This document shows, in pieces, positions 35,848 through 44,777 of a DNA stretch of 64,000 nucleotides. Position numbers and translations under genes: made by a program. Within the stretch, counting starts at the first letter, position 1. Each line of letters begins with the position of its first letter. The stretch comes from Algoriphagus pacificus (GTDB lineage: Bacteria > Bacteroidota > Bacteroidia > Cytophagales > Cyclobacteriaceae). The notes beneath the pieces are model-generated. The model was not told where the DNA came from. It ran no database searches and saw nothing but the letters and a program-made list of their open reading frames with translations. Location: the NCBI RefSeq assembly GCF_017254845.1, contig NZ_JAFKCU010000007.1, forward strand, positions 1 to 64,000, read 5' to 3'.

Positions 35848-35926
35848 CAGTGGACTGTCGTCAGTGGACGATTATCCGCGACTTTCTAGACTCATTCTTA
35901 AACTACTGGCACCATTGCGGATAATC
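35848..35926. repeat. Direct and inverted repeats in a 239-base spacer
   Basis: The spacer 35778-36016 has no gene. It holds the direct repeat CAGTGGAC twice (35848 and 35862) and a perfect ten-base inverted repeat GATTATCCGC / GCGGATAATC (35870-35879 and 35917-35926) around a 37-base loop. The element may be an old mobile-element footprint or a regulatory hairpin. A weakly similar segment with ATGGAC and GTCCAT arms lies at 46242-46257. Confidence 0.5.
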
Positions 35927-36016
35927 ATGATAATTAGTCTTTTTCAAGGGGTTTTCACTAACATCCTGTAAAGACTTCCAATGTTTTACTAATTTAATAG
36001 GCTAACCACCAAACCT

Positions 36017-37690
36017 ATGAAATCTATTTTTCTTTTTTGTTGTGCTACCCTTATTCTTGGAAGTTGTTCCAATCCTCCAACCTATGATGTCTTAATCAAA
36101 AACGGTCAAATCGTTGATGGCTCTGGCACTGCTTCTTATGTCGGAGATGTTGGAATCAATGCAGATACCATTGCTGCAATCGGTGATCTTCAAGATGCCA
36201 AAGGCAAATTGGAGATTGATGCTAAAGGATTGGTCGTGGCTCCAGGTTTTATCAATATGCTAAGCTGGGCTGTGGAATCCCTTATTGAAGACGGAAGATC
36301 CATCAGTGACATCAAACAGGGAGTTACCTTGGAAGTTTTTGGTGAAGGTGAATCAATGGGTCCTCTTAGTGATTTCATGAGAAATGATTACCTCAATTCT
36401 CAGGGTGACATCAAATTTCCCATAGAATGGACCACTTTATCTGAGTACCTTGATTTCTTGGTTGAAAAAGGGATTTCTACGAATGTTGCCTCCTTTATTG
36501 GAGCAACCACTGTCAGAATACATGAACTGGGATATGAGGACAGAGCTCCGACTCCTGAAGAATTGGAATCCATGAAAAAACTGGTTCGACAAGCTATGGA
36601 AGAAGGTGCTTTGGGTGTAGGATCTTCCTTGATCTATGCTCCGGCTTTTTATGCCAGCACGGAGGAACTTATTGAACTCTGCAAAGTAGCTGCTGAATAC
36701 GATGGAATGTATATCTCTCACATGCGGAGCGAGGGAGGAAGACTTCTGGAAAGCTTGGACGAACTGATCCGAATCGCAGATGAAGCCGATATCCGAGCAG
36801 AAGTTTACCATCTCAAAATGAGCGGTCAGGATAATTGGGGCAAGTTCGAAGCAGTAGTGGCTAAAATCGATTCTGCTAGAGCTGCCGGTTTGGAAATAAC
36901 TACTGACATGTACAATTATGTAGCTGGAGCAACTGGTTTGGATGCTTCCATGCCACCATGGGTACAAGAAGGTGGCTATAATAAATGGGCTGAGCGACTT
37001 CAGGATCCAGCCATTCGGAAGCAGGTATTGAAAGAAATGACTACTCCAACCAATGAATGGGAAAGTCTAATGCAAGCTGTGGAAGGCCCTGAAAAAATTA
37101 TTTTGGTTGGTTTTAAAAACGATAGTCTGAAATATTTGACAGGAAAAACATTGGCCGAAGTAGCTGCCATGAGAAATCTTTCCCCTGAAGAAACTGCCAT
37201 GGATTTGGTGGTTCAGGATGGTAGCCGAGTGGGAACGATATATTTCCTGATGTCTGAAGAAAATGTCAAAAAGCAAATCGCACTTCCATACATGAGTTTT
37301 GGTTCTGATGCGGGTTCCTATTCTATCGAAGGAGTATTTCTGAAGTCCAGCTATCATCCTAGGGCTTTTGGAAATTTTTCCAGGTTACTGGGTAAATATG
37401 TTAGAGATGAAAAAGTGATTCCTTTAGAAGAGGCTATTTCCAAATTGACCACTTTACCAGCCAGCAATCTAAAAATCAAAAAGAGGGGCGCTTTGAAAGA
37501 AGGATTCTTTGCTGATCTGGCAATTTTTGACCCAAATGAAATTCAGGATCATGCGACTTTTGAAGAACCTATGCAGTATGCGACGGGGATGGTGCATGTC
37601 TTTGTTAATGGAACCCAAGTTTTAAAAGAAGGTGAACATACAGGAGCATTTCCTGGACAGGTCGTCAAAGGGCCAGGGTTTAAGGAATAA
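36017..37690 (+). CDS. Amidohydrolase-family lipoprotein, D-aminoacylase-like, altered metal site
   Basis: A 557-residue protein with a lipoprotein signal (lipobox ILGSC). The composite beta domain and barrel are of the D-aminoacylase/N-acyl-D-amino-acid deacylase type: DVLIKNGQIVDGSG, VAPGFINMLSW, YISHMRSEGG, VYHLKMSGQDNWGK, SFGSDAGSYSIEG and LKKRG-like C-terminal sequence ending in FVNGTQVLKEG. The family normally has PGFIDxHxH, which binds the first metal; here it reads FINMLSW with no His, and the usual Cys-containing loop reads EVFGEGESMGP. The other ligands remain. It is either a one-metal enzyme, as D-aminoacylases effectively are, or a divergent activity. Anchored outside the cytoplasm. 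Confidence 0.85.
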   Translation: MKSIFLFCCATLILGSCSNPPTYDVLIKNGQIVDGSGTASYVGDVGINADTIAAIGDLQDAKGKLEIDAKGLVVAPGFINMLSWAVESLIEDGRSISDIKQGVTLEVFGEGESMGPLSDFMRNDYLNSQGDIKFPIEWTTLSEYLDFLVEKGISTNVASFIGATTVRIHELGYEDRAPTPEELESMKKLVRQAMEEGALGVGSSLIYAPAFYASTEELIELCKVAAEYDGMYISHMRSEGGRLLESLDELIRIADEADIRAEVYHLKMSGQDNWGKFEAVVAKIDSARAAGLEITTDMYNYVAGATGLDASMPPWVQEGGYNKWAERLQDPAIRKQVLKEMTTPTNEWESLMQAVEGPEKIILVGFKNDSLKYLTGKTLAEVAAMRNLSPEETAMDLVVQDGSRVGTIYFLMSEENVKKQIALPYMSFGSDAGSYSIEGVFLKSSYHPRAFGNFSRLLGKYVRDEKVIPLEEAISKLTTLPASNLKIKKRGALKEGFFADLAIFDPNEIQDHATFEEPMQYATGMVHVFVNGTQVLKEGEHTGAFPGQVVKGPGFKE

Positions 37691-37794
37691 TTAACCTTGG
37701 AGCCTAATAGTTAAGCAGACGTTTTTTGTAAAACAAAATCAATAATGCACTGCTTCGATAAAAGATAAAGCCAACTCCTTTTAAAAAAATTTAG

Positions 37795-37824
37795 TTTGAC
37801 TAAATGAATGCATCTTGTAATTTG
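37795..37824 (+). promoter_or_regulatory. Bacteroidetes-type promoter for the 37849 gene
   Basis: TTTG at 37795-37798 is followed by exactly 19 bases and then TAATTTG at 37818-37824. This matches the Bacteroidetes housekeeping promoter TTTG-N19-TAnnTTTG, one base short in the second box. It lies 24 bases before the ATG at 37849, giving a leader of roughly 18-20 bases. Confidence 0.6.
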
Positions 37825-37848
37825 CCCTACAAGCTATTTTAAACTTTC

Positions 37849-38568
37849 ATGAAAAAATATATCCTTTCTCTATTTTTATTAACCTCTTTAATTTCCTGCT
37901 CTAAAAAAAGCGCTCCGATTCAGGAAAATCCAAAAATCACCACGACAGTAACTACCGTAGCCTCAACTACGCGCTTTAGCCTAGATGGAAAATTATTTAA
38001 CAAAATCACTGGAGAGCCTATTCCCATGGAGGACTTTGCTAAAATGATTAAGGAAAATCCATCGATTCCTTTAGAAAAAGTTTATAACAAATATGGTGTA
38101 CCCGAAAAGGTTTTTTACCACCCTAATCCCCCGGCAAATTTTGGGAAACGAGATCCTGAATTAAAACCAAAAGTAGGAGAGCCATTTCCGGAATTTGTTT
38201 TTCAAACAGTTGAAGGAGATGAAATCGAATCGAAAAAATTAAATGGCCAATGGATTTTAGTAAGGTTTGATTTTTTTACAAATATGATGAATAAAGAAGA
38301 TTATGCTATGCTAGTAGATGCAATAGACCAAATCCCAAAATCTTCAAAGATCACCACTATTTTATGTTCCTTAGATACCAAAGAAAATGTAATTAAAGAG
38401 CTCGGTAAATCATCTAAAAAGATTGAATTAGTCAGTGATGGACAAGGGTTTAGTGCTAAATATCAAATCGGAAAATTCCCTACAACTATGCTGATTGCTC
38501 CAGATCAAACCTTGTACAAATTCTTGGAAAAAAGCGAATATCAGGAAATTGGCTCCATCATAGAGTAA
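37849..38568 (+). CDS. Lipoprotein with thioredoxin-like fold, function unknown
   Basis: A 239-residue protein with a lipoprotein signal (lipobox SLISC, near residue 17). Residues about 100-235 look like a thioredoxin/peroxiredoxin-type fold: KPKVGEPFPEFVFQTVEGDEI, GQWILVRFDFFT, ITTILCSLDTKENV and the cis-Pro region KFPTTMLIAPDQTL. No CxxC motif is present, so redox catalysis by a dithiol is unlikely; one Cys remains in ILCSLD. It may be a chaperone or binding version of the fold. It has its own promoter and a terminator shared with the convergent gene. Confidence 0.75.
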   Translation: MKKYILSLFLLTSLISCSKKSAPIQENPKITTTVTTVASTTRFSLDGKLFNKITGEPIPMEDFAKMIKENPSIPLEKVYNKYGVPEKVFYHPNPPANFGKRDPELKPKVGEPFPEFVFQTVEGDEIESKKLNGQWILVRFDFFTNMMNKEDYAMLVDAIDQIPKSSKITTILCSLDTKENVIKELGKSSKKIELVSDGQGFSAKYQIGKFPTTMLIAPDQTLYKFLEKSEYQEIGSIIE

Positions 38569-38593
38569 AAACAGATAGGAAAAAAAATAATTA

Positions 38594-38628
38594 GAAAGGG
38601 GAAGTCGAATGACCTCCCCTTATTTTTA
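38594..38628. terminator. Bidirectional terminator
   Basis: The stem AAGGGGAAGTC / GACCTCCCCTT with one mismatch and a four-base loop is flanked by A and T runs between the convergent stops at 38568 and 38626. Confidence 0.8.
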
Positions 38629-39627
38629 ATTATTCAAACTCGCTATAAATTTCTCGACTACTAAATCCAGATATTCATCCAATGCCTGTTGGGTTTTGGT
38701 TTTGAAAGCTTCTCTATCCGCCTTCACTTGATGCGATACTTCCAATTCTTTATCTCTTGTGTAAACAATTCCAGAATAAGAAGTATTGTAGCTTCTATCT
38801 GGTGAAACATACTCTGTGAATTTCTTTTGTTCTACAACTCCCGGGATTTCTACAGAGCCTTTTGGAGAATAAGAGAGAATCGTATTTGCTCCTGCTCCTG
38901 TCATGCCACCTTTCCAAACAATTCGTGCAACCACTGGTGATACTTCTATCTTGGAACCGAAAATACCCTCAGCGGATTTGGCTATAGCCGCCTCTGGAAG
39001 CTGGTAATCTACCACTCCTTTCATTTTAGTAGCATCAGTTACATATGAACTGCGCCCTTCGATTGTCACAAACTGGAAACTGATATTTGCTTCAAAAACA
39101 GGAATATCTCCCATTTGCTTTGAAAGAGCCGGTGTGGAATCCAAAAATGTTCCCTTGGTCTTTCCTTTGTTAGTGATCTTCTTTACAAAATAATCAAACC
39201 CTGAAGGAACAGTAGATACATATCCCATCAACTGGGCCTGGGAAGGAGTACCCCCAGTCATCTTGGTCCAATCACTGTAGAATTCTGTTTTCTCTGCTTC
39301 CTCAAAACCCACTATTTCAATTCCTGCGTCCTGCAGTTTTTTGACCACCTTCGCAAAGGCATTGTCTGTGATTTCCTGCATATCCTCTAATTCCACCCCA
39401 ATCAATCCAACAGCCATTTCTACCCTGGTCTTTCCTCCTGTACTTGCTTCAGAGCTTGCTGCAAGCATCTGATAATTGACAAAAAATTGATTGAGAAATA
39501 TTTTCTTGGGAGCACTTTTTAATTTTTTCTCCCCATAGCTATTGTCACTTATATTTTTTTCAGTGACTATTTGCCCATTGGCTACCATGCAGACAAAAAA
39601 GGCAAGGATTAATAAAGAGTTTTTCAT
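38626..39627 (-). CDS. Exported protein of unknown function, divergent from the two-component genes
   Basis: A 333-residue protein with a Sec signal (MKNSLLILAFFVCMVANGQ). I do not recognise the family. Visible features: a basic segment KKLKSAPKKIFLNQFFVNYQ, a Ser/Gly-rich loop AASSEASTGGKTRVEMAVGL, an alpha/beta segment VVKKLQDAGIEIVGFEEAEK, and a C-terminal helix of mixed charge. Similar secreted proteins in Bacteroidota are annotated as hypothetical. Its start faces the TPR histidine kinase start across a 111-base spacer that carries the 39688-39718 palindromes, so it may be controlled by the same response regulator. Confidence 0.75.
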   Translation of the reverse strand: MKNSLLILAFFVCMVANGQIVTEKNISDNSYGEKKLKSAPKKIFLNQFFVNYQMLAASSEASTGGKTRVEMAVGLIGVELEDMQEITDNAFAKVVKKLQDAGIEIVGFEEAEKTEFYSDWTKMTGGTPSQAQLMGYVSTVPSGFDYFVKKITNKGKTKGTFLDSTPALSKQMGDIPVFEANISFQFVTIEGRSSYVTDATKMKGVVDYQLPEAAIAKSAEGIFGSKIEVSPVVARIVWKGGMTGAGANTILSYSPKGSVEIPGVVEQKKFTEYVSPDRSYNTSYSGIVYTRDKELEVSHQVKADREAFKTKTQQALDEYLDLVVEKFIASLNN

Positions 39628-39687
39628 GATTGTTGTCTTTTTCTTACAAAGAACTCTGTTTCAACACCTTGTTTCAATACAGTTGAT

Positions 39688-39718
39688 TAGGTATTTTGGC
39701 ATACCTAATGGTAGGTAT
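39688..39718. promoter_or_regulatory. TACCTA half-sites and 7-2-7 palindrome before the histidine kinase
   Basis: ATACCTAATGGTAGGTAT at 39701-39718 is a perfect inverted repeat; as heptamers it reads TACCTAA-TG-GTAGGTA, the NarL-family 7-2-7 layout. A further half-site TAGGTA lies at 39688-39693 in the opposite orientation. The site is 21 bases before the TTG start at 39739 and also lies in the shared promoter region of the divergent gene at 39627. Confidence 0.65.
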
Positions 39719-39738
39719 ATGACATTAACTCCAGCACA

Positions 39739-41733
39739 TTGAGAATTATCGGAATCTTCCTTTTTTGCCTACTAAGTTTTGTAAGCTACGGACAATCTCA
39801 ATTGGTGGACAGCCTTCAAAATATATTGAAATCCCAGCCTGATGATTCAACCAGAGCTTCGGTTCTTGGGGATCTTTGTTGGCATCTCAAATATTCAGAT
39901 CCTTCCAAAGCTTTGGAATATGGGCATCAAGCCATTTCTATTGCAGCCAAAAATGGATATGATGCTTTACAAGCCTATGCATCCAATAATGTGGGAGTTG
40001 TATTTTGGGCGAAATCGGATTACGATTCAGCAACTTATTATCTAGAAGAAACCCGGAAAATCTATCAATCGCTCAACAATGAACGTGGTGTGGCGGTAAC
40101 TTCTGTCAATCTAGGCTTGATTCTTCAAAATAAGGGCGATTATGACACTTCCTTAGAATATCAATTAGAAGCCCTTCGAATCATCAATAGTCTGGAAGAT
40201 CAGGGATCAAAAGGAAGTGTGTTAACCAATATTGGGAATGTGCACTTCCTGAATGAAAAGTTTGACAAGGCGAAAACCTATTACTTTGAAGCTTTGGAAT
40301 TTAAGAAGTCCTTACCTGATGATCAATTCCGGCAAAACCTCCATAAAACTCTTTTGAATATCGGAAATGTGTATGATCGTATGGAAAATACAGATTCGGC
40401 GATTTATTATTTTCAAGAAGCCTTGCCATATGCCATAGATAGTGATGATACAAAAAGCCAGGCATTGATTTACACAGATTTGGGTCATGCCTTTTCGGAG
40501 AAAGGAGAATTTAATCTGGCCAATGACTATTTTGATAAGGCTATGTCAATTTATTCTAATGGTTTTTATGAAAATGATTACGATTACTCCATTCTTCTTT
40601 ATTCCTTAGCTCAGAATGAACTGAGAAGAAAAAACATCGGCGCAGCCGTAAAATTGGCGGAGCAAAGTCTTGAGCTATCCAAGAAAATCCAAAATCCCAA
40701 CCGCCTGAAAGATAGTTATGGCCTTTTAGCAGAAGTCTATGAGGCAAATAGACAATTTGCACCAGCGCTGGAAGCTCAAAAATTATTTAGAGTATATGAA
40801 GACAGTCTTTTGAATTTGGAAACCAATAAGGAAATAGCCGAGTTGGAAACAAAATATGAGACTGAAAAGAAAGACCAACAGATTCTCCTTTTGGATCAGC
40901 AAAACAGTTTGCAGCAGGCGAAAAACCAACGAAACAGCATCATCATTGGAGCTCTTTTCTTAGTGGTCCTGCTGCTTTTATTGGTATTTTATCTTTGGAG
41001 AAAACAAAGTCAAATCAATCAACAAAAAGTACTTAGTGAGCAGAAAACCAGATTGCGAGAAGCTCAGATCCAAGCGGTGATTTCAAGTGAGGAAAAAGAA
41101 AGAAAACGATTTGCAGCAGATCTTCACGATAGCATGGGACAATTGGTAAGTGCTTTGAATATGAATATTCAAGGTCTGAAAAGTAGCTCCAATGACCCGC
41201 TTGTTCGCAATGAAATTGTTGATAATTCAGCCACTATCCTAGATGATATCCAAAGGGAAATTCGGAACATCGCTTTCAACCTTATGCCTCAGGTCCTGAC
41301 AAATGAAGGGCTGATTTCGGCTTTGGAGGAATTGATTGCGCGGATCAACAAATCACATCAAATACAAGCAAAAGTTCAGGTGTTTGGATTAGGGGAACGC
41401 TTAAATGAAGTTTTTGAAATCTCTCTTTATCGAATTTTGCAGGAGTGGATCTCGAATGTTCTAAAGTATTCTGATGCCACTGAGCTTTTTATCCAATTCA
41501 AAGCACATGAGGAAGAAATCATCATTACCGTAGAGGATAACGGGATGGGTTTTGATCTAAGCACTTTTGAAAACAGCAAGGGAAATGGCTGGAGAAACAT
41601 CCATACCCGACTGAATTTGATCAAAGGGGAAATGGAAATTGACACCCAGTCCGGCAGAAAAAACAATACTTTGCTCCTGACAATCGATAAATCATTAGCG
41701 CTCCAAAACAATCCACAAATGATAAATACCTAG
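39739..41733 (+). CDS. TPR-containing sensor histidine kinase (NarX/DesK-type, HisKA_3)
   Basis: A 664-residue protein. The start is a TTG at 39739, needed because the Sec signal (MRIIGIFLFCLLSFVSYGQ) begins there and no ATG precedes it in frame. The extracytoplasmic part, about residues 40-350, is tetratricopeptide repeats (for example ALEYGHQAISIAAKNG, DTSLEYQLEALRIINS, AKTYYFEALEFKKSL). A coiled coil and a membrane helix (IIIGALFLVVLLLLLVFYLW, about 398-417) lead to HisKA_3 with the phosphorylated His463 in RFAADLHDSMGQLVSAL and an HATPase with EDNGMGFDL. It pairs with the response regulator 90 bases on. Palindromes before both genes suggest autoregulation. Confidence 0.9.
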   Translation: MRIIGIFLFCLLSFVSYGQSQLVDSLQNILKSQPDDSTRASVLGDLCWHLKYSDPSKALEYGHQAISIAAKNGYDALQAYASNNVGVVFWAKSDYDSATYYLEETRKIYQSLNNERGVAVTSVNLGLILQNKGDYDTSLEYQLEALRIINSLEDQGSKGSVLTNIGNVHFLNEKFDKAKTYYFEALEFKKSLPDDQFRQNLHKTLLNIGNVYDRMENTDSAIYYFQEALPYAIDSDDTKSQALIYTDLGHAFSEKGEFNLANDYFDKAMSIYSNGFYENDYDYSILLYSLAQNELRRKNIGAAVKLAEQSLELSKKIQNPNRLKDSYGLLAEVYEANRQFAPALEAQKLFRVYEDSLLNLETNKEIAELETKYETEKKDQQILLLDQQNSLQQAKNQRNSIIIGALFLVVLLLLLVFYLWRKQSQINQQKVLSEQKTRLREAQIQAVISSEEKERKRFAADLHDSMGQLVSALNMNIQGLKSSSNDPLVRNEIVDNSATILDDIQREIRNIAFNLMPQVLTNEGLISALEELIARINKSHQIQAKVQVFGLGERLNEVFEISLYRILQEWISNVLKYSDATELFIQFKAHEEEIIITVEDNGMGFDLSTFENSKGNGWRNIHTRLNLIKGEMEIDTQSGRKNNTLLLTIDKSLALQNNPQMINT

Positions 41734-41744
41734 CGATAGGTATT
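41725..41744. promoter_or_regulatory. Palindrome AATACCTA-N4-TAGGTATT before the response regulator
   Basis: A perfect 20-base inverted repeat with eight-base arms overlaps the stop of the kinase gene and precedes the response regulator start by about 80 bases. Heptamers: TACCTAG-CG-ATAGGTA. It matches the 39701 palindrome in sequence and spacing, so the regulator probably binds here and drives or modulates its own gene. Confidence 0.65.
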
Positions 41745-41822
41745 GAAAGCTACTTTTGAGCCTGCGTTCTTTGTCATAAAAAAATGTTGCGCTTATTTAA
41801 AAGTAGGACAGATAAACTGACG

Positions 41823-42449
41823 ATGAAAAAACATCAGATACTTTTAATAGACGACCATAAAATTCTACTGGAAGGCACTCAACGGCTTTTGAGTGGGCTG
41901 GAAGCCTATGAAGTTACTGCAACTGCCAGCAGTGGAAAACAAGCTATCGAGCTTTTAAAGTCTCAGGATTTTGACATCGTGGTGACTGATTACCAGCTTC
42001 CAGATTACTCTGGGCTTGATATCATCAAAGTGGCCCATGCTGTCAATTCTGAAATGAAAATCATTGTATTGAGCATGCATGATGATCCATCTGTGGTGAA
42101 GGAGTTATTGAAGGCGAATATTGATAGCTTTATTTTAAAGAACGATGCTCCCTCCTCTCTGATGCAGGCGCTGGACAAAGTGACTGCTGGGAAGAAGTTT
42201 TTCAGTGATGACATCTCAGAAATTTTGGTTCGTCAAATCAATGAGCCAAGCGAAAAAAACGAGCTCTCTCCCAGAGAAATGGAAATCCTAAAGCTTGTCG
42301 TTCGAGACTTTTCTACCAAACAGATTGCAGAGGTTTTATTTATCAGTAAGAAAACCGTAGAAACACATCGGAAAAACATCCTCAGAAAAACGGACTGCTC
42401 CAGCCTAGTTAGTCTGGTAAATTATGCTCATGCGCACAGTCTAGTTTAG
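41823..42449 (+). CDS. NarL/FixJ-family response regulator (REC + LuxR HTH)
   Basis: About 208 residues from the ATG at 41823, which begins MKKHQILLIDDHKILLEG, the canonical receiver start; an upstream ATG at 41784 adds 13 residues that no receiver has. The receiver shows the acidic pair DD, phospho-Asp56 in VVTDYQLPDYSG, and the conserved Lys in FILKNDAPSS. The DNA-binding domain spans about residues 140-205 (LSPREMEILKLVV, TKQIAEVLFISKKTVETHRKNI). It is the cognate partner of the TPR kinase upstream. Proteins of this class bind 7-2-7 TACYYMT-type inverted repeats, which are present before both genes. Confidence 0.93.
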   Translation: MKKHQILLIDDHKILLEGTQRLLSGLEAYEVTATASSGKQAIELLKSQDFDIVVTDYQLPDYSGLDIIKVAHAVNSEMKIIVLSMHDDPSVVKELLKANIDSFILKNDAPSSLMQALDKVTAGKKFFSDDISEILVRQINEPSEKNELSPREMEILKLVVRDFSTKQIAEVLFISKKTVETHRKNILRKTDCSSLVSLVNYAHAHSLV

Positions 42450-42593
42450 AATTTCAAGAAATACGAATATCTAAAACTAAGATTCCAATAAACTCCTGGC
42501 AATTCGATTTCATTCAATCCGACACTTATCAATTTGCTCTTTTTAAACTGAGAATTTGAAGATATCTTGGGCGATAACCTTTCAAATTTCAAC

Positions 42594-43904
42594 ATGCTTC
42601 ATAAACCCAAATTTTTAGCCTTCATTGTTTTTGCCTTACTGCTAGGCAATAGTTATCCCAACTTTGCCCAAACTGCTCCCAAGCAATTTATTTATGGAGA
42701 CTTATTACCAGATGCTCCTGAATTGGCAGCTAGAGGAGAATATGCTGTAGGTGTGCAGACTTTGGATTTGATTAATAAAGACCAACTGGATATTCTCAAT
42801 TATGGTAAAGGTGGTGATTCACTTTACAACCGTCCTTTGAAAGTTGAAATTTGGTATCCAGCAGAAGCAATGGAAGGAGCAAATGAAATCATTTCTTATG
42901 ATGAAGTGATGGGGCAAAACGGCTCTCCAACCAGACCAATTATTCCTTTTACCTTTCTTGGAAGAGCCACGAGAGCTGCCAAACCTAAGCTAGATGGAGA
43001 GCCATTTCCTTTGGTAATTGTATCTCATGGATATACGGGTTCCCGATACTTGATGACTTACCTGACAGAAAACCTGGCTTCCAAAGGCTATGTTGTTGTG
43101 GCGATAGACCATACGGAATCAACTTTTAGAGATGCAGGAGGCTTTCAAAGCACCTTGCTAAATCGGTCTTTGGACGACCTTTTTGTTTTGAATGAAATGG
43201 CCAGATTGAGCGAAGATCAGACTTCTTTCCTGAATGGTTTGGTAGATGCTGACAATACTGCATTGATTGGTTACTCCATGGGAGGTTATGGAGCGGTGAA
43301 TGTCGCTGGAGCTGGCTATAGCCCTCAGGCTGCCCAACTTTTTGGAACGATGGCCGGAGGAAGCAAAGCTCTGCTAAAACGAAGTGTTGGGAATCCTGAA
43401 TATGAGGCATCCATAGATCCAAGAATCAAAGTCATCGTGGCTTTTGCTCCATTGGGCATGCAACGAGGTGTTTGGAATGCTGAAGGTTTGGCTGGCATCA
43501 AAATCCCATCCTTATTCATTGCAGGAAGTAAGGATGATATTTCAGGCTATGAAGATGGAATCAAAGCAATCTATGATGGTGCTATCAATTCAGACAGAAT
43601 CCTCCTGACCTATGAAAATGCCCGACATAATGTTGCTCCAAATCCAGCCCCAATGGAATCAATGGCTCAGGGTAGACATTTGGATGAATACCTTAGATAT
43701 GCCGATTCAGTCTGGGATTCCCGCCGAATGAATAATATCAACCAGCATTTTGTAACCGCTTTTTTAGGCAAATACCTGAAGGGAGAAAGTAGCTATCAGA
43801 AATATTTGGAAGTGGATGCTGATCCTGAAGCCAAAGAATGGCCTGGTTTCAAACCGAGAACTACAGTTGGTCTAAAGCTGGAACATCAAAGTCCAAAAAA
43901 CTAA
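42594..43904 (+). CDS. Exported alpha/beta hydrolase, PAF-acetylhydrolase/dienelactone-hydrolase-like
   Basis: About 436 residues from the ATG at 42594 (MLHKPKFLAFIVFALLLGNS, Sec signal, cleavage near NFAQ). A TTG nine codons upstream is in frame but unnecessary. The fold shows LKVEIWYPAEAMEG, PLVIVSHGYTGSRY as oxyanion loop, YVVVAIDHTEST, nucleophile elbow GYSMGG with Ser228, a late Asp in FIAGSKDDISG and His in ENARHNVAPN. The layout is that of the platelet-activating-factor acetylhydrolase p-II group. It would cleave a short ester or amide outside the cytoplasm; the substrate is not known. Confidence 0.84.
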   Translation: MLHKPKFLAFIVFALLLGNSYPNFAQTAPKQFIYGDLLPDAPELAARGEYAVGVQTLDLINKDQLDILNYGKGGDSLYNRPLKVEIWYPAEAMEGANEIISYDEVMGQNGSPTRPIIPFTFLGRATRAAKPKLDGEPFPLVIVSHGYTGSRYLMTYLTENLASKGYVVVAIDHTESTFRDAGGFQSTLLNRSLDDLFVLNEMARLSEDQTSFLNGLVDADNTALIGYSMGGYGAVNVAGAGYSPQAAQLFGTMAGGSKALLKRSVGNPEYEASIDPRIKVIVAFAPLGMQRGVWNAEGLAGIKIPSLFIAGSKDDISGYEDGIKAIYDGAINSDRILLTYENARHNVAPNPAPMESMAQGRHLDEYLRYADSVWDSRRMNNINQHFVTAFLGKYLKGESSYQKYLEVDADPEAKEWPGFKPRTTVGLKLEHQSPKN

Positions 43905-44050
43905 AATTCTTCAACTTGTAATTTGAAAGCCATAGGGTAGTTAATTTCTCTAAACTAAGACTTAAAAAATCAAAAAATAATTATCTTGGATAGCTCTTAG
44001 AATTAAGGAACTCAGGTATGGGTTTGCTTAATCAGCGAGGCACTGCGGTT

Positions 44051-44743
44051 ATGAAATTATTGATCACCTTTCTTTCTATTCTTTTTTTCTGGTTTGAATC
44101 ACACAAAGAAAACTCTGACTTTCTCGTGATAAATAGCTTGGGTGCCAAGGTATTTGAAGCCCATACTTTTGAATCTGGAATAATCGACACCCTTTCTTTG
44201 GGACAAAAAATTCAAGTCGAAAAATCAATACCCACAGGAGAGAAATATTATGTAGGACCAGATTGGGGCTTGGAAGGAAATTGGATCAAAGCAAAAGGAA
44301 TCGAGGGTTATATTTTCAGCTCGGACCTAACAGATAAAGAAGTTGAATTCACCTTGGATGATTTCGAGGAAACCAAGTTTGATATAAAGGGAAAAATATT
44401 GGATCAAAAAGAGGAAGAGAAAAAAATCAAGAACGAAGAAGGAGAGTTCCCTGTTCATTTGACTTATGAATATTATGAAAATGGAACCTATTCCAGGAAA
44501 TCTTTCGACGGATGTTTCGATCATCTCTGGGAATTCAAAAATCTAAGCTTGAGCGAAGTTTACCACCAAATGCTCAATGATTATTCAGAATATTCTTCAA
44601 ACCTAGAATTCTCAAGTCCTATTTTTATTGAAAAATCGGGGAATGTCCTCCGGTTTCAGGTAAAAGATGGACCAACCGAAGATTTGAAAATTGAAATAAA
44701 AGAGAATGGAATTTTTGAAGTCTCATCTTATGACTGCACCTAA
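44051..44743 (+). CDS. Exported protein with SH3-like domain, unknown
   Basis: About 230 residues from the ATG at 44051 (MKLLITFLSILFFWF). An in-frame ATG 33 bases upstream would put a charged stretch before the hydrophobic segment and is less likely. Residues about 25-95 resemble a bacterial SH3-like fold: INSLGAKVFEAHTFESGII, VGPDWGLEGNWIKAKGIEGYIFSS. The rest is not recognised. It may bind cell-wall peptide. The gene is AT-rich and lies 34 bases before the GRAM-like gene on the same strand, so the two may be cotranscribed. Confidence 0.65.
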   Translation: MKLLITFLSILFFWFESHKENSDFLVINSLGAKVFEAHTFESGIIDTLSLGQKIQVEKSIPTGEKYYVGPDWGLEGNWIKAKGIEGYIFSSDLTDKEVEFTLDDFEETKFDIKGKILDQKEEEKKIKNEEGEFPVHLTYEYYENGTYSRKSFDGCFDHLWEFKNLSLSEVYHQMLNDYSEYSSNLEFSSPIFIEKSGNVLRFQVKDGPTEDLKIEIKENGIFEVSSYDCT

Positions 44744-44777
44744 AAATGTAATCTTCTTACATAAAATTGAAAGATAA

